Shown here piece after piece: positions 40,772-51,075 of a stretch of 64,000 nucleotides of DNA (the stretch's first letter is position 1; each line of letters starts with the position of its first letter). Where the stretch lies: positions 806,001 to 870,000 of the forward strand of contig JBAIAA010000594.1 of the NCBI GenBank assembly GCA_037893245.1. The letters are read 5' to 3'. Made by a program: the position numbers and the translations under genes. Source of the stretch: Crossaster papposus (Eukaryota > Echinodermata > Asteroidea > Velatida > Solasteridae). The notes under the pieces were generated by a model. The model did not search any database and was not told where the DNA came from. It saw only the letters and a program-made list of their open reading frames with translations.

Positions 40772-41575
40772 TAGTCAATGCATTGCCGAACACGGTTGCT
40801 AACCTTTCAGACGCACTTGCTCGCCAAACCAAACAACCAGCTAATGCAGCTATTGGCGCTTGACAAACTCCAGAGTAGCGCTGGGCGAGTCATTTTGGGG
40901 CTTCCCCGGAGATCCCCTACACGCATGGTTTTGTCGACTCTTGAGTGGAATATTTTAGAAGATAGACGTATTTTTCATTTAAACACATTAGTTTATAAAA
41001 GTCTTTTTTTTTTTAAATTGCCACCACAACTATGCAATTGTTTTACTCTCACAAGTAATGCGCATATTTATAATACCAGGTCTGGTTCTCATGGTAACTT
41101 AGTTCCCCCATTTAGTAAATCTAATTCTGGCAAGCGTATGTTTGTGGCTCGCGGAGTGTCTGTTTTTAACATCTTACCCACAATACTTAAATGCCCACTG
41201 CCTGCTACTCTAGCCAATTTCAAAAACACATACAAAAGCCTGCTTTTCAAGAAATGAACATGTCTGTTTTCTTGGTGTCTTATATTATTTTTGTCCTTTT
41301 GGTGTGCTTTTAAATTTTTTGGTATTTTTAACGAATTTTATAAATGTGTTATGTTGCTGTTTTTATCTTAAACCTGTTATATTTATTTTATTGTAATTGT
41401 ATAACTGCTGGGGCCCTCTGAAAAACAGTGTTTCACTGAGAGGTTACCCCAGGGTAAATAATAAATAAATAAATAAATAAATAATAGTCAATGCATTGCC
41501 GAACACGGTTGCTAACCTTTCAGACGCACTTGCTCGCCAAACCAAACAACCAGCTAATGCAGCTATTGGCGCTTG
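40772..41575 (+). mobile_element. 5'-truncated LINE with 91-bp target site duplication
   Basis: The LINE body is 40863-41484. It encodes the C-terminal end of a reverse-transcriptase ORF2: LDKLQSSAGRVILGLPRRSP, WNILEDRRIFHLNTLVYKSL, YNTRSGSHGNLVPPFSKSN and FNILPTILKCPLPATL, ending at TGA 41255-41257. A 3' UTR and a TAAATAAATAAA tail follow. The 91 bp immediately before (40772-40862) are repeated exactly after the tail (41485-41575), so they are the target duplication. The type is CR1/L2/Jockey-like; the clade cannot be fixed from the C-terminus. It landed in the gag-like fossil. Confidence 0.9.
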
Positions 41576-42129
41576 CGTGGCTATTGGCGTAGCTGGAGAT
41601 GATTTCGCACCCCGGGCCGAAAGGGGCGAGATTTAGTATACAAGATTCATACCCGAAAGGGATGATATGCAACGTGCCATAACAGTACCCGAAAGGGACA
41701 CAGATGTCTACTCTGATGATTAGGTAAAGTAAACTGCTTAAGAATCCTTCAGACGATTCAAATCCAGAAGCCAATGACGAGTTGCTTGCTAAAATGGCAG
41801 CACTCGTTGATAGTGAAAGCAAGGAATTCCCTTCCATAAATTAAAATTTGGCGAAGACAATTAATTTCTTTGCACGGGGACAAATTCAGCAAGAAAAGCT
41901 GGATGAAAATCTGAAAAGCTACAACAAACCTAAGAATTTTGAAAATCTCTGCATAACAAAGGTAAACACTGAGATCTGGGCGTTTTTTAAGCCTGCCACC
42001 AGGGCGAGAGACGTAAAGTTTTAAAAGATACAAGTTCTTTTGTTCATGCCTTTGTTGCTGTAACACATGTCGCTGACCAACTATTGCAGATACGCAATTC
42101 AAAGGAAGATAACGATAAGCCCCAGTCCC

Positions 42130-42610
42130 ACTGAAGCCGGATATGCTACGGATCGCCCCGAATGGCCCCGGTTGAAACAGACGTTTTATCCTGGGTCATC
42201 CGGGGTGGAAAGGGAAGCCAATCGAAAAAAAGTGACATGTTCCCCGGTTCTACTACAGTTCTACTACGGTTTGACTACGGTTCCGCCACGGATGGGCCCG
42301 GATCATCCCGGTTCAAGCCTGTTGTTCCCCCATGACCCCGGATGGTCACGGACTCACTACGGTTCCGACGCGGTTTCACTACGGATGCGCCACGGTGTAA
42401 CCCGGATGTGCCACGGTTCACCCCGGATGACCCCAGATACACTACGGTTCATCCCGGTTCATCCGGGAAAAACCGTAGTGAATCCGTAGTGACACCGTGG
42501 TGATCCGTAGTGGAACCATAGTGGAACCGTGTGTGAACCAACTCCCGTTTCATCCCGGATAAACACGGTTACACTCCGGTTACGCTACGGTTTATCCCGG
42601 ATACACTACC
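42130..42610. repeat. Degenerate ~11-bp tandem motif, strand switch near 42469
   Basis: Short phrases of the type CTACGGTTC, CCACGGATG, CCCGGATGA and CCCGGTTCA follow one another every 10-12 bp. From about 42469 to 42530 the complementary form appears (ACCGTAGTG, CCGTGGTGA), after which the first orientation returns. No two units are identical over more than a few copies, unlike a normal minisatellite. A frame through it (42067-42489) is a composition effect. Confidence 0.7.
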
Positions 42611-42795
42611 AGGCCCGTACGCAGGATTTGTTATGGGGGGGGGGGTGCGAATTTGTACTTGATGGGACCAAAAATGGGACCAACAATGGGACCAAACATT
42701 TTCGTGTGCCAGTACCGTTATTTCTAAATCAAAATACCATGTGGACCTTTTGGTAATTATTTTTTTGGTGGGGGGGGGGGGGGGGGGGGGGGGTG
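42611..42795. repeat. CCCGTACGCAGGATT repeat end with G24 tract
   Basis: GGCCCGTACGCAGGATTTG is followed by a G10 run, a threefold ATGGGACCAA phrase and a G24 run (42770-42793). The complementary form (AATCCTGCATACGGGCC, preceded by C17) occurs at 50438-50482. I take both to be ends of one dispersed element family whose other end is not in the window. Confidence 0.55.
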
Positions 42796-42925
42796 CGTGC
42801 GTAAATCTGGAGGGATTTTCTATTCAATTAAGAAAATACTCACCTTCGTTACCTACATATGCGTTTCCAATGCGCTTGCGCACGCAATACCACTGAGAAT
42901 AACAAAGCCCATGCACTGCCCGGCC

Positions 42926-43311
42926 GCGAATTTTTTTTTCCCAAACAGGTTTGCACAATTTCATGAATTATTCAGTAGTTGCGTTGATCGCTGTACAACA
43001 CTTAGGTTCTAGGTCTCCTTTTCCCCTTAAATTAAAAATACTCTAAAGATATCAATTTGACTAGGAAAAACGAGGTGACCTACTACAGCAGGATTCGAAC
43101 CCGGGATCTTTGATCCAATCCCACTATCCACTACACTACGTATAGCAGCTCGACAACAGCTGTTCTTTAAAGTGATTTATTGTAACTAGTTAACTAATAA
43201 CAACAATGCTGTGACGTCATGTTTTATTCCGATGAATAAACATAACTTCTCATCCAAACTACTGAATAATTCATGAAATTGTGCAAACCTGTTTGGGAAA
43301 AAAAAATTCGC
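42926..43311. mobile_element. 386-bp TIR element with 9-bp target duplication, in DIRS terminus
   Basis: The left end GCGAATTTTTTTTTCCC with AAACAGGTTTGCACAATTTC is complementary over about 55 bp to the right end GAAATTGTGCAAACCTGTTT plus GGGAAAAAAAAATTCGC. It is flanked by TGCCCGGCC on both sides (42917-42925, 43312-43320). The terminal repeat of the DIRS-like fossil continues on each side, so the insertion is younger than the fossil. The 9-bp duplication and long TIRs fit a Mutator-like MITE. It contains a tRNA-like segment. Confidence 0.9.
43080..43148 (-). mobile_element. tRNA-like segment inside the 386-bp element
   Basis: Read on the minus strand it has GTAGTGTAGTGGATAGTGGG (A-box-like), then GGGTTCGAATCCTGCTG (B-box). 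GATCCC and GGGATT segments lie between where an anticodon arm would be. The acceptor stem does not pair convincingly, so this is a tRNA-derived relic or SINE head rather than a functional tRNA gene. Confidence 0.5.
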
Positions 43312-43820
43312 TGCCCGGCCCTCCCAGGAAGGACGCCCTCATGTGTTAATCAACCCTTCTTTCTCCACAAAAAAAGTTACATGTAAGTCGAGGTAGTAAG
43401 GGAGGGATGGTAACGAAGGTGAGTATTTTCTTAATAAAATAGAAAATCCCTCCAGATTTTGGGGGATTCTATTACAGAAAATAATCACCTTCGTTACCTA
43501 CATATGCAAAGTAGCACCGTAAAGTTAGAAAGGGTGGGAGAGGGCCATGCAGTGCAGTGTTAAGCAGCAAGTCTTAAACTATAGGTCTATCTAGAGAACA
43601 AGATTAAATGATAGTAGTTAAGACATACCCGTGAGTTGACCTAACTATGTCCAAGTAGTTTTGGGACTAATGGGTTGCTGATCGTGCTGATGCTTGCAAG
43701 ACTTTTCTGCCCATGGATCCTTCCTTTTGCAGAACGTCCCGTAGATAGCACGAAGTGAAGGTAGATGGATTTTTCCAGCAGGCTGCCTCCATTATTTCTT
43801 TTATAGGGACTCCCTGGAAA

Positions 43821-45998
43821 TTAATGAGCCAATGAAGTAGACAAGCTGCGTGTCTGATGTGCTTTTACAGTAGCTCGGGTAGTTGCATCTTCGTCAGTAT
43901 GAGATGCTTGGGAAGTGCCAGAATTGTTACTTGGTTGGGTTGTAAGAGCCTGGGAAGCGCTATCAATCCCTTGTGGCTTATCTGGAAGAGCCCGTGTCAG
44001 TAAACCCACGTGGCTTATCTGGAAGAGCCATGGTAGCGTTAGCATACCAACGTGGCTTATCTGGGAGAGCCCGGGTAGCGTTAGCATACCCACGTGGCTT
44101 TTCTTGGAGAGCCCGGGTAGCGTTAGCATACCCACGTGGCTTTTCTTGAAGAGCCCTGGTAGCGTTAGCATACCCATGTGGCTTTTCTTGGAGAGCCCGG
44201 GTAGCGTTAGCATACCCACGTGGCTTTTCTTGGAGAGCCCGGGTGGCGTTAGCATACCCACGTGGCTTTTCTTGGAGAGCCTGGGTATAGCGTTAGCATA
44301 CCCACGTGGCTTTGATTGGAGAGCCCGGGTAGCGTTAGCATACCCACGTGGCTTATCTGGAAGAGCCCGGGTAACGTCAGCATACCCACGTGGCTTATCT
44401 GGAAGAACCAAGGAAGTGGTCTTGTCGGATACTTCCAGGGAAGACTGAGGTTCATGAGTAGTTTTGGAAGGTACATCTGTGTTCTGAACCTGTCGAGTCT
44501 GTGGTTGTGCCCCCGATTCTGGCATCAAAATAGCCTCAAGTGTTTGGAGAACGACAGCTATACGTCTCCATGCGGAAATGTTTCGGTCGAATGAAGGCGT
44601 TCAGTGGCCGAATATTTATAATTGGACCCCGGAGCAGGGGGCGTGGGAATAGTATTGGCGTGATAGTCATTTGCCCCTGTACTGTCGCGAACCCTGGGAC
44701 TTGAAGGATCGCGTATCTGGGGGAGATGTGATTTGCCAGTCGACGAGAAGCGGTACTTGTACGTGGACATGGAAGTCACTGATGATGACGCTTTAGGTTC
44801 GCGAAAAACTCTGGAATGTGGTTGTTGCAGAAGGCCTCGGTTGTGCTTGGAACCACTGTATCTAGAGCTAGAACTAAAGCCCCTTCTGTGAGATGAGGAA
44901 CCTGGGCGACGCAAATCGATCCTTTCCTGGGTTTTGAGGCGTTTGGCTTCTTGTAGTAAGGATTCATCAAATTTGTTGTTGAACAAATCGGTGCCGGTCA
45001 AGGGAAGAGACTCCATTCGTTCCCTAGAGCCTTGTGGAGGCAAAAACATGTTGTCGAGGATCATAGACCTGCGAATAGATGTAGTGATCGCATATCCGAC
45101 TGCAAATTCACGTAGGCAGGAACTCAGGCAGTCATCAATGAACTTGAACATCGTTCGAAGAAGATCAGGGTCCACCGCTGTGGGATCTTCAGAAAATCGT
45201 GCAAGGGAGTCTGGAAGAAGCAGTGAAAAACTGGAGACCTTAGTCCCATGGCGTAGGTGGCGGTCTGCATTCTCCAACATTCTATTCAGTTCCCTAGAGC
45301 GTTTGTCAGGGAAGACATATTTCTTGTTGTACGAAGGATTGTACTTATCGGCAATAAGTTTGTCTTTGACCTCGGTAGCAATTTAAGGGACGTTGAAGTA
45401 TTTGTTGCTACCAGCTTCATGAGTCTTAAAGAGATTTAGTTCTCGTACAGGAATGGTCGATTTTTTTCTTCAAGACACTATTGAAAGCATTATCTATAAT
45501 GTCTGCACATGAACTGTCCACAGGAAATTGTGTTTTCTTTGGGGAGGGACAGTGTGAAGAATCCCTGCGAAAAGAAGGACGATCGAGTTCTTTAGGTGAC
45601 GGTGGAGGGAATTGAAGTAACCGACCTACTTCAGGATTCACCACGTTGCCCCTTTGGGTCATGGACTCGTATGAGAAATCTGGAAGGTCCTGATCCGAAA
45701 CATCGTCTGGTGAGACTGAACTAGAGTCCAAGTACCGACTGGGTGGGGAGCCAGAACTGCTACGTGAGGGAGATCGTTCGCGGGCACAATGTCGAAGTGG
45801 TGAACGAGATCTGGAGTGATAATCTCGGCGGGAAGAACGATGGGATCCGGAAGGAATCTCATTATAAACTTCTCGATGTCGGTGTGAGGAGCGAGGACGA
45901 AAAGATACATGCTTATCCTTTGATCTTTGAACAGGATGGGAACTGTCCCCATGATAGCAGGGAAAATGGTCTGAAAAAGAAGGGTTGATTATTAACAC
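43821..45998 (-). pseudogene. Gag-like region of the DIRS fossil
   Basis: On the minus strand the pieces show, in order, a basic Ser/Arg-rich part (SRSRSPLRHCARERSPSRSS), a middle part with helical composition (DRHLRHGTKVSSFSLLLPDS, FKFIDDCLSSCLREFAVGYA), a Ser/Arg part, and an array of about ten 14-residue repeats (KPRGYANATRALPD type, 42-bp units, about 43985-44400). Such Arg/Ser-rich gag proteins are usual in DIRS elements. The region is a broken fossil. Confidence 0.6.
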
Positions 45999-46280
45999 AT
46001 GAGGGCGTCCTTCCTGGGAGGGCCGGGCAGTGCATGGGCTTTGTTATTCTCAGTGGTATTGCGTGCGCAAGCGCATTGGAAATGCATATGTAGGTAACGA
46101 AGGTGATTATTTTCTGTAATAGAATACTCTAATAATGAGTCGCAACTTATTTATGAAGAAGTCAATAGTCTGTAAAAAAGGGGGGCCATTGTGCAAGCCA
46201 ATCGATCCTTGCAACGGGCAATATTTGTCGAACATATTCCTTCGTCCCAAGAAAGATGGCTCCATGCGTACAATAATTAA

Positions 46281-46768
46281 CCTTAAAGGATTACAGAAAT
46301 AGAAAAATAAACATTCCTTATAATGATATAAAACATAGGTTACAGTATTAATACACCCAATAAAAAAAATTGTGTGTGATTTTAGGGTTATTTGAGCCAT
46401 TACAAATTTCAAATTTCTCTTCGATCGCCCCGCCCAGAAAAATTCCTCCTGTCGAAGTCGTGACGTCACGTAAAGAATAGCTTTCTTCGCGATTGATCGC
46501 GATCGCGTGCGTACATACGTAACCACGCGATCGCAATCAATCGCGAAGAAAGCTATTCTTTACGTGACGTCACGACTTCGACATCCAGGCATTCTGTCAA
46601 AGGAGGAATTTTTCTGGGCGGGGCGATCGAAGAGAAATTTGAAATTTGTAATGGCTCAAATAACCCTAAAATCACACACAATGTTTTGTATTGGGTGTAT
46701 TAATACTGTAACCTATGTTTTATATCATATAAGGACTTTTTATTTTCTATTTCTGTGATCCTTTAAGG
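46281..46768. repeat. 490-bp near-perfect palindrome (foldback MITE)
   Basis: The left arm begins CCTTAAAGGATTACAGAAAT and the right arm ends ATTTCTGTGATCCTTTAAGG. Through the arms ATAAAACATAGGTTACAGTA, TTTGAGCCATTACAAATTTC, GATCGCCCCGCCCAG and CGTGACGTCACGTAAAGAAT are mirrored. The centre is near 46510. The right arm has a short extra stretch near 46582-46603. There is a CTTAAAGG tip but no gene. Confidence 0.9.
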
Positions 46769-46779
46769 GTCTCAACAAG

Positions 46780-46934
46780 TTTGTGGTGACTAGCGGGATG
46801 CCGCGCTTTGCGCGGCACCCGCTAGCTGGGTAGAATCGTAACTTATAGATGCACCTTGTTGACGTCCTAAAAACATAATGAATTTTATGACAAACAAACC
46901 GAGAACATTTCGAGCTCACGAAAATATTTTTTTC
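46780..46934. repeat. Short GC hairpin and TTTCGAG motif leader
   Basis: CCGCGCTTTGCGCGG forms a small hairpin at about 46801-46815. From 46900 the DNA carries the TTTCGAGC/GCACGAAAT alternation that dominates the next 1.1 kb. Confidence 0.5.
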
Positions 46935-47928
46935 GAGCGCACGAAATCATTTAGTGGGCACGAAATCATTTCGAGCTCACGAAATACAATCCACGATCGC
47001 CATACAATTTCGCGACATTTTTGCACGATCAAAGTTAAAATTGAGGCAATAGCGATATGTTTCGGAGTGTTTTTAGAGAGATAATGTTGTAATATTAAAG
47101 TATTGACAATGTGAAAGGAAGAAATTTGCCCAGAAGGCAACACGAAAGGAATAGGCCTAAATCATTGCTTTTACGTTCCAAAACTGTGACATAAAAATGG
47201 TCGACGCGGAGGAATTCGGAGGCAAAGCCGAAGCCAAAACGCAGTCACGTTTCTAAATTGCATATTCATATCCACGATCGTCATACAATTTAGCGACATT
47301 TTTGCATGATCAAAGGTAACATTGAGGCAATAGCGATGACAAACAAACCGCGAAAATTAGCGAGTAGAGTACCAGCTAGAAATTATTTCGAGCGCACGAA
47401 ATTATTTCGAGCGCACGAACAGATTATTTAGGAGCGCACGAAATCATTTAGTGGGCACGAAATCATTTCGAGCTCACGAAATACAATCCACGATCGCCAT
47501 ACAATTTCGCGACATTTTTGCACGATCAAAGTTAAAATTGAGGCAATAGCGATATGTTTCGGAGTGTTTTTAGAGAGATAATGTTGTAATATTAAAGTAT
47601 TGACAATGTGAAAGGAAGAAATTTGCCCAGAAGGCAACACGAAAGGAATAGGCCTAAATCATTGCTTTTACGTTCCAAAACTGTGACATAAAAATGGTCG
47701 ACGCGGAGGAATTCGGAGGCAAAGCCGAAGCCAAAACGCAGTCACGTTTCTAAATTGCATATTCATATCCACGATCGTCATACAATTTAGCGACATTTTT
47801 GCATGATCAAAGGTAACATTGAGGCAATAGCGATGACAAACAAACCGCGAAAATTAGCGAGTAGAGTACCAGCTAGAAATTATTTCGAGCGCACGAAATT
47901 ATTTCGAGCGCACGAACAGATTATTTAG
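46935..47928. repeat. 497-bp tandem duplication, two essentially identical copies
   Basis: Copies 46935-47431 and 47432-47928 match over their whole length as far as I could compare them, including AATAGGCCTAAATCATTGC and GGTCGACGCGGAGGAATTCG. Each copy ends in a cluster of ATTTCGAGCGCACGAAAT, a near-palindromic motif that continues to about 48010. Identical short minus-strand frames in the two copies are not conserved genes. Confidence 0.9.
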
Positions 47929-48387
47929 GAGCGCACGAAGTCATTTCGTGTCCACAAAAACATTTCGAGGTCACGAAATAAGTTATTTTGAGTGCACGAA
48001 ATAAAAAACGTAAATTATTTCGTAACGGTGATTTGTATTCGTCATATGTCCCTTTAGGGGCTCCGTAGAATACCATTGACTCCGAATAAAAACAATCTTT
48101 GTAAAAATACTTCCCGACTTTCGAACTAATAATACTCAATAGGCAGTCCATCTTCGCTTGCATGCTGCCTGCGTCTCATGATTTTTTAACAGGAGTCGTA
48201 CGGGAAACAATACGAACCACTTCGGGATTTCTGATTTGCATCATCGTGAAAATCATGATTAAATAAACCAACAGGCCGGCCATCTGATGACAGTGCGCCC
48301 TCAACTGACGTAATGCAGTCACGTTTCTAAATTGCATATTCATATCCACGATCGCCATACAAATGAATTCGTTTCTTCTTGAAACCC

Positions 48388-49589
48388 ATTAGCCTCTGTC
48401 ATGACCTTTCTAAAAGGTCAACGCGCGGAAAATTGTCAAAATGGCGGCGCTTACCAACAGCAACACGTGTGTGTGTCGTCAATGTCTGAACTTTATGGCT
48501 TAGGACGGAGCTCTAAAGGCTGTGGCTATTTCGGAAGAATAAATCGTAGGCATAAGGCTGAATGTCATCCAAAACCGTAAAATTACGAAAGAGAATGAAA
48601 CAGCGGACTGAAAAAATGGTCAGTTTGTGAAAGTGTGCTGCGCTATATACGTACGTGCGTAGCTATAGCTGTACTTCGACGTTTACATTGTTTATAAACA
48701 GTTAATGTTGGGCCGACTTTCCTCATGCAATGTTGCCAAACTTCTTTGTTGACAAACTGCAAATTCATATATTGTACCTTAACCATGTTAATGTTATTAA
48801 TGCTTGCTATTTACCCTCTGTTAACAATTTAGGTGTAAGCTTAGTCTGAAAAAAACCCAAAAAACGGTGGCGTCCAGAAATTTGGCACACAATCGACCGA
48901 GTGTTCCCGAAGTCGTGGCGCAATTGAATAATTCTTGGAAAATCCAAGTTTAATATTTACGAACTTCTTTTAATAGTAAATGTCATCCATGTAAGGTTTC
49001 AGTCAATAAAAGGGTAAAATATTACTAGATTTCACAGGCGTCTACATTTAATGTGACATTATTTAAAACTGGTTGGTTTTTAAATTAACATTGCAGGATC
49101 AGGAAGGTTGAGGGTTTCTGGTTAACGTTCATATAGTAATTATGTGAACAAATTGCTTGTGTGTAAAGCCCCAAATTTATATTTGATGTAAAAAAAAAAA
49201 AAAAAAATGCAAAAAGAATAATGCTTGTATCAAGTTGTATGAATTGGCCCCAGAATTTGTTTACTGTATGGCATTCAAATATATGGCATTCAAATAAAGC
49301 TTCAGTTCAGTGCCACTGAAAAAAAAATTGTTAAAATGTTGGGCCTAACCGGTTTTCTAAGGAGCATAAATACACGGCGGGTCTTTTCAAGTGCAGGAAA
49401 GAAAATCTAGTTTTATGATTGGCCATTTTTTATTAAGTATTTCCCCGAAATTCACTAACTATCTGTTGTCTTTCCTCCATGGTATAGCTAATTACGTTAG
49501 TCTTACGCGAGAGCTCGGAAGCCATATTGACAAATTTCCGCAAAACGCCCTCTTCGGTTGATTTTCGTCATTTCATGACAGAGGCTAAT
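48388..49589. mobile_element. ATTAGCCTCTGTCATGA TIR element, copy 1
   Basis: The ends ATTAGCCTCTGTCATGA and TCATGACAGAGGCTAAT are perfect inverted repeats. The interior (AATGGCGGCGCTTA, ACAGCAACACGTGTGT, AGTTAATGTTG, CGCGAGAGCTCGGAAGCC) is shared in order with 56864-57968. Length is 1.2 kb, with no transposase frame. Confidence 0.9.
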
Positions 49590-50974
49590 GATATTACTAC
49601 CTGATAATCCACTCCACGTGATCGAGTCTCGACCAATCAGAAGCCAGCAACTCTCCTAGGTATTTATTAAAATGAAATAATATAGATTTAAAGACGGAAG
49701 AACAAATCCCGAGTGAATTGTTTCCTAGTTTCAGCATGTTTCATCTTAAAAAAGAAGAGAGATCACGTGTTAAAATACATTGACAATCAACACATAGTCA
49801 ATTTACAGTAAACAAAATACAGTTTTAGAGGTGGGAGGAAACCCGGAATATACTCAGGGACCGAAAGAAATAAGTATTAAAAAACACAAAACCTGCCATC
49901 AGATTGGCAAAAATAAATCTTTGACATGACAAGGCTGTGATTATAGGTTTGTTCATGTGACAGTATTTTTTTTTGTAATGAGAGGTTGCACGTTATAAAT
50001 TGCCCGTTTTAGCTGTGTCCTTGCCTTACAAATCACTATGTTAAGAATACAATGTAAAAATGATTTACCCATTGGGAATTAAAGTCAACTGTATAACGGA
50101 TTGTTCCAGTTTTCGGTATAATGAATCGATAGAAACCATAAAGTAATGTTCTTTTTATTATAAATCAGGGTGCGCACTTGTGATATTGTGAGCAAAAATG
50201 AAACCTTGTCTGACAGGAGATTCCTCAGTAATTTAAGATATTGTCATTTCTCAATATTGTAATCACGCGTACATGGATAAAGGGGACACCATTTATGCTA
50301 TTTTGCGATAATAAATTCATGCTCAATGTGGCGTGTATACTTTAAAATGTGTATATTTCTCTTACCCAGAATATTAAACATCAAGGTTTATTGTGAAAAT
50401 AACTCGATTAGACTGTTTGTACAAATTTGCACAACCACCCCCCCCCCCCCCCCCTACAAAATCCTGCATACGGGCCTGAGACAAAACCAAACTCGATCCA
50501 TGACTCCGTATTGGTGACACAAATTAATTAATGATGATACATTCAGATTTGCTAGCGAACCTAGTTATCTTTTTATTTCTAAGAAACATTACACAGATTT
50601 CCCGTGTCAAGGGACACCCAAAAAATTGGTCTCGTTTACAGGTGAAACGTTTTAGGCTAACGTACCGTAAATCTCGCTCAAAAAGTTAAATCATTTAAAT
50701 ATAGTGCCATACTTAAAGATGGACTACAACGAAAACTCACACATTAAATTTATTATCGGACCTTTTTTATGTTGTGTTCAGGTAACACTTTATTGTTACG
50801 GTCATGTTTTTCTCTAAATAATTTTGTTGCAATTTGACCGAAAAAATTAGACCTCGATTCTTCGATTTTGAAATTTCCCGCCCTGTACTGGTTCCCGGCA
50901 AAGATCCACTGAAAACCACAATGAAATCCACGATATAGTACCAGCGGACTTGTAAACCAGCGAACTTTTGGGGA
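49590..50974. other. Non-coding stretch
   Basis: AT-rich sequence without a coding signature. The complement of the CCCGTACGCAGGATT repeat end, with a C17 run, lies at 50438-50482. Confidence 0.4.
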
Positions 50975-51070
50975 AAGTCGTGAATATCGACGTCAAATTT
51001 GACGTCAATATTCGCGACTTTTTTAGAAAGTCGTGAATATCGACGTCAAATTTGACGTCGATATTCGCGA
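50975..51070. repeat. Two tandem 43-46 bp perfect palindromes
   Basis: Each unit reads AAGTCGTGAATATCGACGTC, then AAATTT at the centre, then GACGTC(A/G)ATATTCGCGA. The first unit (50975-51020) is symmetrical around AAATTT with one or two mismatches, and the second (51028-51070) repeats it. Each centre is GACGTCAAATTTGACGTC, a perfect 18-bp palindrome with two CRE-like GACGTC cores. Confidence 0.9.
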
Positions 51071-51075
51071 TCTGC

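Larger units (their letters stand above)
37770..42110 (+). mobile_element. Gag-like retroelement fossil, probably DIRS-type, heavily interrupted
   Basis: Separated pieces look like parts of one gag-type region on +: a basic Lys/Ala/Pro stretch near 37780-37870, a start-like coding patch near 38099, and later patches near 40772-40862, 41576-41740 and 41760-42110 (for example RNSKEDN and the repeated PERD phrase). It is clearly broken in many places and is interrupted by a MITE (38198-38535), a second MITE (39022-39168), other repeat material and a LINE with its target duplication. No polymerase region is seen. Assignment to the DIRS group rests on general resemblance to the gag region at 43.8-46.0 kb and is tentative. 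It looks old. Confidence 0.4.
42802..46125 (-). mobile_element. DIRS-like retroelement fossil, gag plus terminal structures
   Basis: The outer ends are inverted repeats of about 150 bp. CACCTTCGTTACCTACATAT, GCGTGCGCAAGCGCATTGGA (complement at left), GTGCATGGGCTTTGTTATTC and GGGCGTCCTTCCTGGGAGG recur in opposite orientation at 42830-43350 and 45990-46110. Near 43415-43505 a segment combines complements of both outermost ends back to back, as in the internal complementary region of DIRS-type elements. Gag-like coding pieces lie on the minus strand between (43821-45998). Reverse transcriptase, RNase H and tyrosine recombinase are not seen, so the copy lacks its polymerase part. The gag region is broken in a few places. 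A 386-bp DNA element is inserted in the left terminus. Confidence 0.8.

Noticed and set aside
43080-43148. tRNA gene on the minus strand
   Set aside because: A- and B-box-like words are present but the acceptor stem does not pair, and the segment sits inside a transposon.
46878-47640. Duplicated 70-75 codon minus-strand frames
   Set aside because: Identical because the 497-bp segment is duplicated; no codon-level signature or motif.
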